From NCBI GenBank assembly GCA_964429135.1, contig CAYSAU010000015.1, positions 1-64,000 on the forward strand: 64,000 bases of DNA, in the 5' to 3' direction. The stretch comes from CAZSDU01 sp964429135 (GTDB taxonomy: Bacteria > Bacteroidota > Bacteroidia > Bacteroidales > FEN-979). Made by a program: the position numbers and the translations under genes. The notes under the pieces were generated by a model that made no database searches, was not told where the DNA came from, and saw only the letters and a program-made list of their open reading frames with translations. Below, piece after piece: positions 61,576 through 64,000 of this stretch. Positions within the stretch are counted from its first letter, which is position 1. Each line of letters begins with the position of its first letter.

Positions 61576-64000
61576 TCTTTCTCCTCATTACTTTTCACCA
61601 AGACACTGATTTCCGCAATTTCTTCATCAAAATCAATGACAATTAGGTCGTTTGAAGTGATTTTTGTTTTAATGATTTCTTCTGCAAGTTTATCTTCAAT
61701 ATATTTCTGAATGGCACGCTTCAGGGGTCTGGCTCCGAATTGGGCATCCCATCCTTTTTCTACAATAAATTCTTTTGCTTCAGTGCTGATGGTTATCTGA
61801 TAACCCATATTTTTAACCCGTTCATAGAGCTGTTTTAACTCTATGTCAATAATCTTATGAATATCTTCCCGCTCAAGGGCATTGAAGATGACAACATCAT
61901 CAATCCGGTTTAGAAATTCAGGGGCAAATGCTTTCTTAAGGGCATTCTCGATTACACCTCTTGTATGCTCCGCGCTGGCAGCCTCTCTTGCTGAAGTAAC
62001 AAAACCGACACCCTGTCCAAAATCCTTCAATTGTCTGGATCCGATATTGGAAGTCATGATCACAATGGTATTTTTGAAATCGACCTTTCGTCCAAAGCTG
62101 TCTGTCAGTTGGCCATCATCGAGTACCTGTAATAAAAGATGAAATACATCAGGATGTGCTTTTTCAATTTCATCAAGAAGTACGATGGAGTAGGGGCGAC
62201 GTCGAATTTTTTCGGTCAATTGCCCCCCTTCCTCATACCCGACATATCCCGGAGGTGCTCCGATCAACCTAGAAACAGCAAATTTCTCCATATATTCACT
62301 CATGTCTATTCTGACTAGAGCATCTTCAGTATCAAATAAATACCTGGCAAGGATTTTTGCCAAATGGGTCTTTCCAACCCCTGTGGGACCAAGAAAAATA
62401 AAACTTCCGATAGGTTTATTCGGATCTTTAAGTCCTGCCCTGTTTCTCCTGATAGATCGTACAACTTTCTGAATGGCTTCATTCTGACCTATGACTGAAC
62501 CGGCAAGTTCATCTTCCATATTCAGTAAGCGATCACTTTCATTTTTTGCGATCCTCTGAACAGGAATACCGGTCATCATTGCAACAACTTCAGCGACATT
62601 TTCTTCGGTAACTATCTGACGGTTTATTTTCGCGTTTTCTTCCCATTTTCTTTTTTCACGTTCAAGACTTTCCTGTAGTTTTCTTTCACGATCCCTCAAA
62701 TCAGCTGCTTCTTCAAATTTCTGGCTGTTTATGGCATTCATTTTAAGCTTCCGGGTTTCTTCGATCTGGTTTTCAATGTTCACTATTTCATCAGGGACAT
62801 GGATGTTTGAGATATGAACGCGGGCTCCTGCCTCGTCCAATGCATCAATGGCCTTATCTGGTAAATAACGGTCACTGATGTACCTGTTGGTCAATGAAAC
62901 GCAGGATTTTATTGCATCATCGGTATATTGAACCAGATGATGATCCTCATACTTTTCTTTAATATTATTAAGAATTTCAACGGTTTCTTCCGTTGTGGTG
63001 GGGTCGACAAGCACTTTCTGAAAACGTCTTTCAAGAGCTCCGTCTTTTTCAATGTACTGACGGTAATCATCCAGCGTAGTGGCACCGATGCACTGAATTT
63101 CACCCCTGGCCAAGGCGGGTTTGAACATATTTGAGGCATCCAGAGAACCTGAGGCGTTCCCTGCACCAACAATGGTATGGATCTCATCAATGAAAAGAAT
63201 GATATTTGAATTTTTTTCAAGTTCATTCAGTACCGCTTTCATACGTTCTTCGAACTGACCGCGATATTTGGTTCCAGCAACCAGAGAAGCCAGGTCAAGG
63301 GAAACAATGCGTTTGTTGAACAAAGCTCTGGATACTTTTCTTTGTACAATACGTAAAGCAAGTCCCTCGGCTATTGCCGACTTTCCGACACCAGGTTCCC
63401 CGATCAATATAGGGTTGTTTTTTTTACGCCGGCTTAACACCTGGGCAATCCGCTGAAGTTCTTTCTCCCTTCCGACAATTGGATCAAGACGACCTTCCTC
63501 TGCTGATTTTGTAATGTCTCTTCCAAAATTATCAAGAACAGGTGTTTTTGATTTGGAATCCTGAGGTTTCTTCTGACCGGAACTAAAAGCCTTCGACCCT
63601 TCTTCAGGATCTTCTTCGTCATCATCTTTCGGTAAAATATCCTGAGGGTCAGACTGTTTATTGATTTGACCATTGGTTAAGATCAGGGTTAGTTCCTCTT
63701 TGACAGACTCATAACTGACTCCAAAATTTGAAAATGTTTTGGTCACCAAGTTGTTTTCATCTTTTAAAATGGCTAACAACAGATGCTCCGTTCCAATTAA
63801 TTCACTATTGAACAGCTTTGCTTCAAGGTAAGTGATTTTTAAGGCCCTTTCAGCTTGCTTGATCAGCGGAAGATTCTCGGGATTTTTTGTCTCCTCTTTA
63901 TGGCTGGCTACAGCCAATTCCACTTTTTTTCTGATTTCTTTCAGATCTGTACCTAGATTTCTTAATATCCTGATGGCTAAACCATTCCCTTCCCGGATAA
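61572..64000 (-). CDS. clpC: ATP-dependent Clp protease ATP-binding subunit ClpC (5' end cut by window edge)
   Basis: Hexameric AAA+ unfoldase that feeds ClpP. The frame is open to the window edge; residues before the GTG at 63923 read IREGNGLAIRILRNLGTDLKEIRKKVE, which is conserved ClpC sequence, so that GTG is internal and the true start lies beyond 64000. Visible parts: second half of the N domain repeat (FNSELIGTEHLLLAIL), AAA1 with GEPGVGKSAIAEG, the UVR-like middle region EEAADLRDRERKLQ, AAA2 with GPTGVGKTHLAK, and the arginine finger region FAPEFLNRIDD. No ClpP tripeptide check was possible beyond the visible C-terminal half. Confidence 0.95.
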   Translation of the reverse strand, partial: IREGNGLAIRILRNLGTDLKEIRKKVELAVASHKEETKNPENLPLIKQAERALKITYLEAKLFNSELIGTEHLLLAILKDENNLVTKTFSNFGVSYESVKEELTLILTNGQINKQSDPQDILPKDDDEEDPEEGSKAFSSGQKKPQDSKSKTPVLDNFGRDITKSAEEGRLDPIVGREKELQRIAQVLSRRKKNNPILIGEPGVGKSAIAEGLALRIVQRKVSRALFNKRIVSLDLASLVAGTKYRGQFEERMKAVLNELEKNSNIILFIDEIHTIVGAGNASGSLDASNMFKPALARGEIQCIGATTLDDYRQYIEKDGALERRFQKVLVDPTTTEETVEILNNIKEKYEDHHLVQYTDDAIKSCVSLTNRYISDRYLPDKAIDALDEAGARVHISNIHVPDEIVNIENQIEETRKLKMNAINSQKFEEAADLRDRERKLQESLEREKRKWEENAKINRQIVTEENVAEVVAMMTGIPVQRIAKNESDRLLNMEDELAGSVIGQNEAIQKVVRSIRRNRAGLKDPNKPIGSFIFLGPTGVGKTHLAKILARYLFDTEDALVRIDMSEYMEKFAVSRLIGAPPGYVGYEEGGQLTEKIRRRPYSIVLLDEIEKAHPDVFHLLLQVLDDGQLTDSFGRKVDFKNTIVIMTSNIGSRQLKDFGQGVGFVTSAREAASAEHTRGVIENALKKAFAPEFLNRIDDVVIFNALEREDIHKIIDIELKQLYERVKNMGYQITISTEAKEFIVEKGWDAQFGARPLKRAIQKYIEDKLAEEIIKTKITSNDLIVIDFDEEIAEISVLVKSNEEKD

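Noticed and set aside
63923..63925. GTG as start of clpC
   Set aside because: Conserved ClpC sequence continues in frame upstream to the window edge, so the true start is outside.
1..64000. CRISPR arrays, tRNA or rRNA genes, insertion sequences, prophage
   Set aside because: Reading through the intergenic gaps, all but one under 160 bases, showed no repeat-spacer pattern, cloverleaf, transposase or integrase.

Overview
This window is a 64-kb stretch of chromosome from a member of the Bacteroidota, most likely Bacteroidales or a close relative. Evidence: the promoters are of the Bacteroidota type (TAnnTTTG at about -7); three secreted peptidases end in type IX secretion (T9SS) sorting domains; and several genes are forms typical of this phylum (alternative GlmU, a short SerA without an ACT domain, Rpb6-like omega, a PorD-like/DUF4835 protein, DUF6913). 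Base composition is moderately AT-rich and even across the window. I see no phage, insertion sequence, integron, CRISPR array, tRNA or rRNA. This is core chromosome with dense, operon-organised genes, and only one gene-free gap exceeds 300 bases.

Layout. 1-3.8 kb: mnmE (cut by the left edge), a lone sucD, and a beta-helix lipoprotein whose end overlaps sucD. 3.9-13.0 kb: a tight alpha-glucan (glycogen) operon with a canonical promoter, encoding a debranching enzyme, a GT4 glycosyltransferase, a GH57 amylase and a GT3 synthase-GT35 phosphorylase fusion. fabG and a VWA-like membrane protein follow. 15.9-21.3 kb (minus): dnaA, LMW-PTP, PLP dehydratase, RsmI-like methylase, ABC ATPase and ABC permease. 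21.6-26.9 kb: YigZ, prmC, a DUF3298 protein, YggS and an LtaS-like membrane hydrolase. 26.9-31.7 kb (minus): serine biosynthesis (serC, serA) with an S23 four-helix protein and DUF1015, preceded by an unknown secreted protein. 31.8-37 kb: LuxC-type acyl-CoA reductase, rpmE2 with a terminator, alternative glmU, lon. 37-41 kb: tandem M1 peptidases with T9SS tails. 41-47 kb: an orphan oligopeptide-type binding lipoprotein, a PhnP-like hydrolase, DUF6913, dapA and an M14 carboxypeptidase. 46.7-49 kb: a membrane protein and an alpha-oxoamine synthase. 49.1-55 kb: bamD, rpoZ, coaBC, porD-like, recN, fabI. 55-61.6 kb: an electron-bifurcation-free beta-oxidation module (etfB, etfA, membrane Fe-S ETF:quinone oxidoreductase, acyl-CoA dehydrogenase) and an unknown membrane protein. 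The right edge cuts clpC.

The most unusual item is the GH57 amylase at 7236-8768. Its last 85 residues align without gaps to the C-terminal domain of the flagellar rotor protein FliG, although nothing else in the window is flagellar. The enzyme sits next to a polypeptide that joins a glycogen synthase to a glycogen phosphorylase, so this locus may encode a scaffolded glycogen-handling complex. That role is inference. The homology reading is by eye and needs a profile search.
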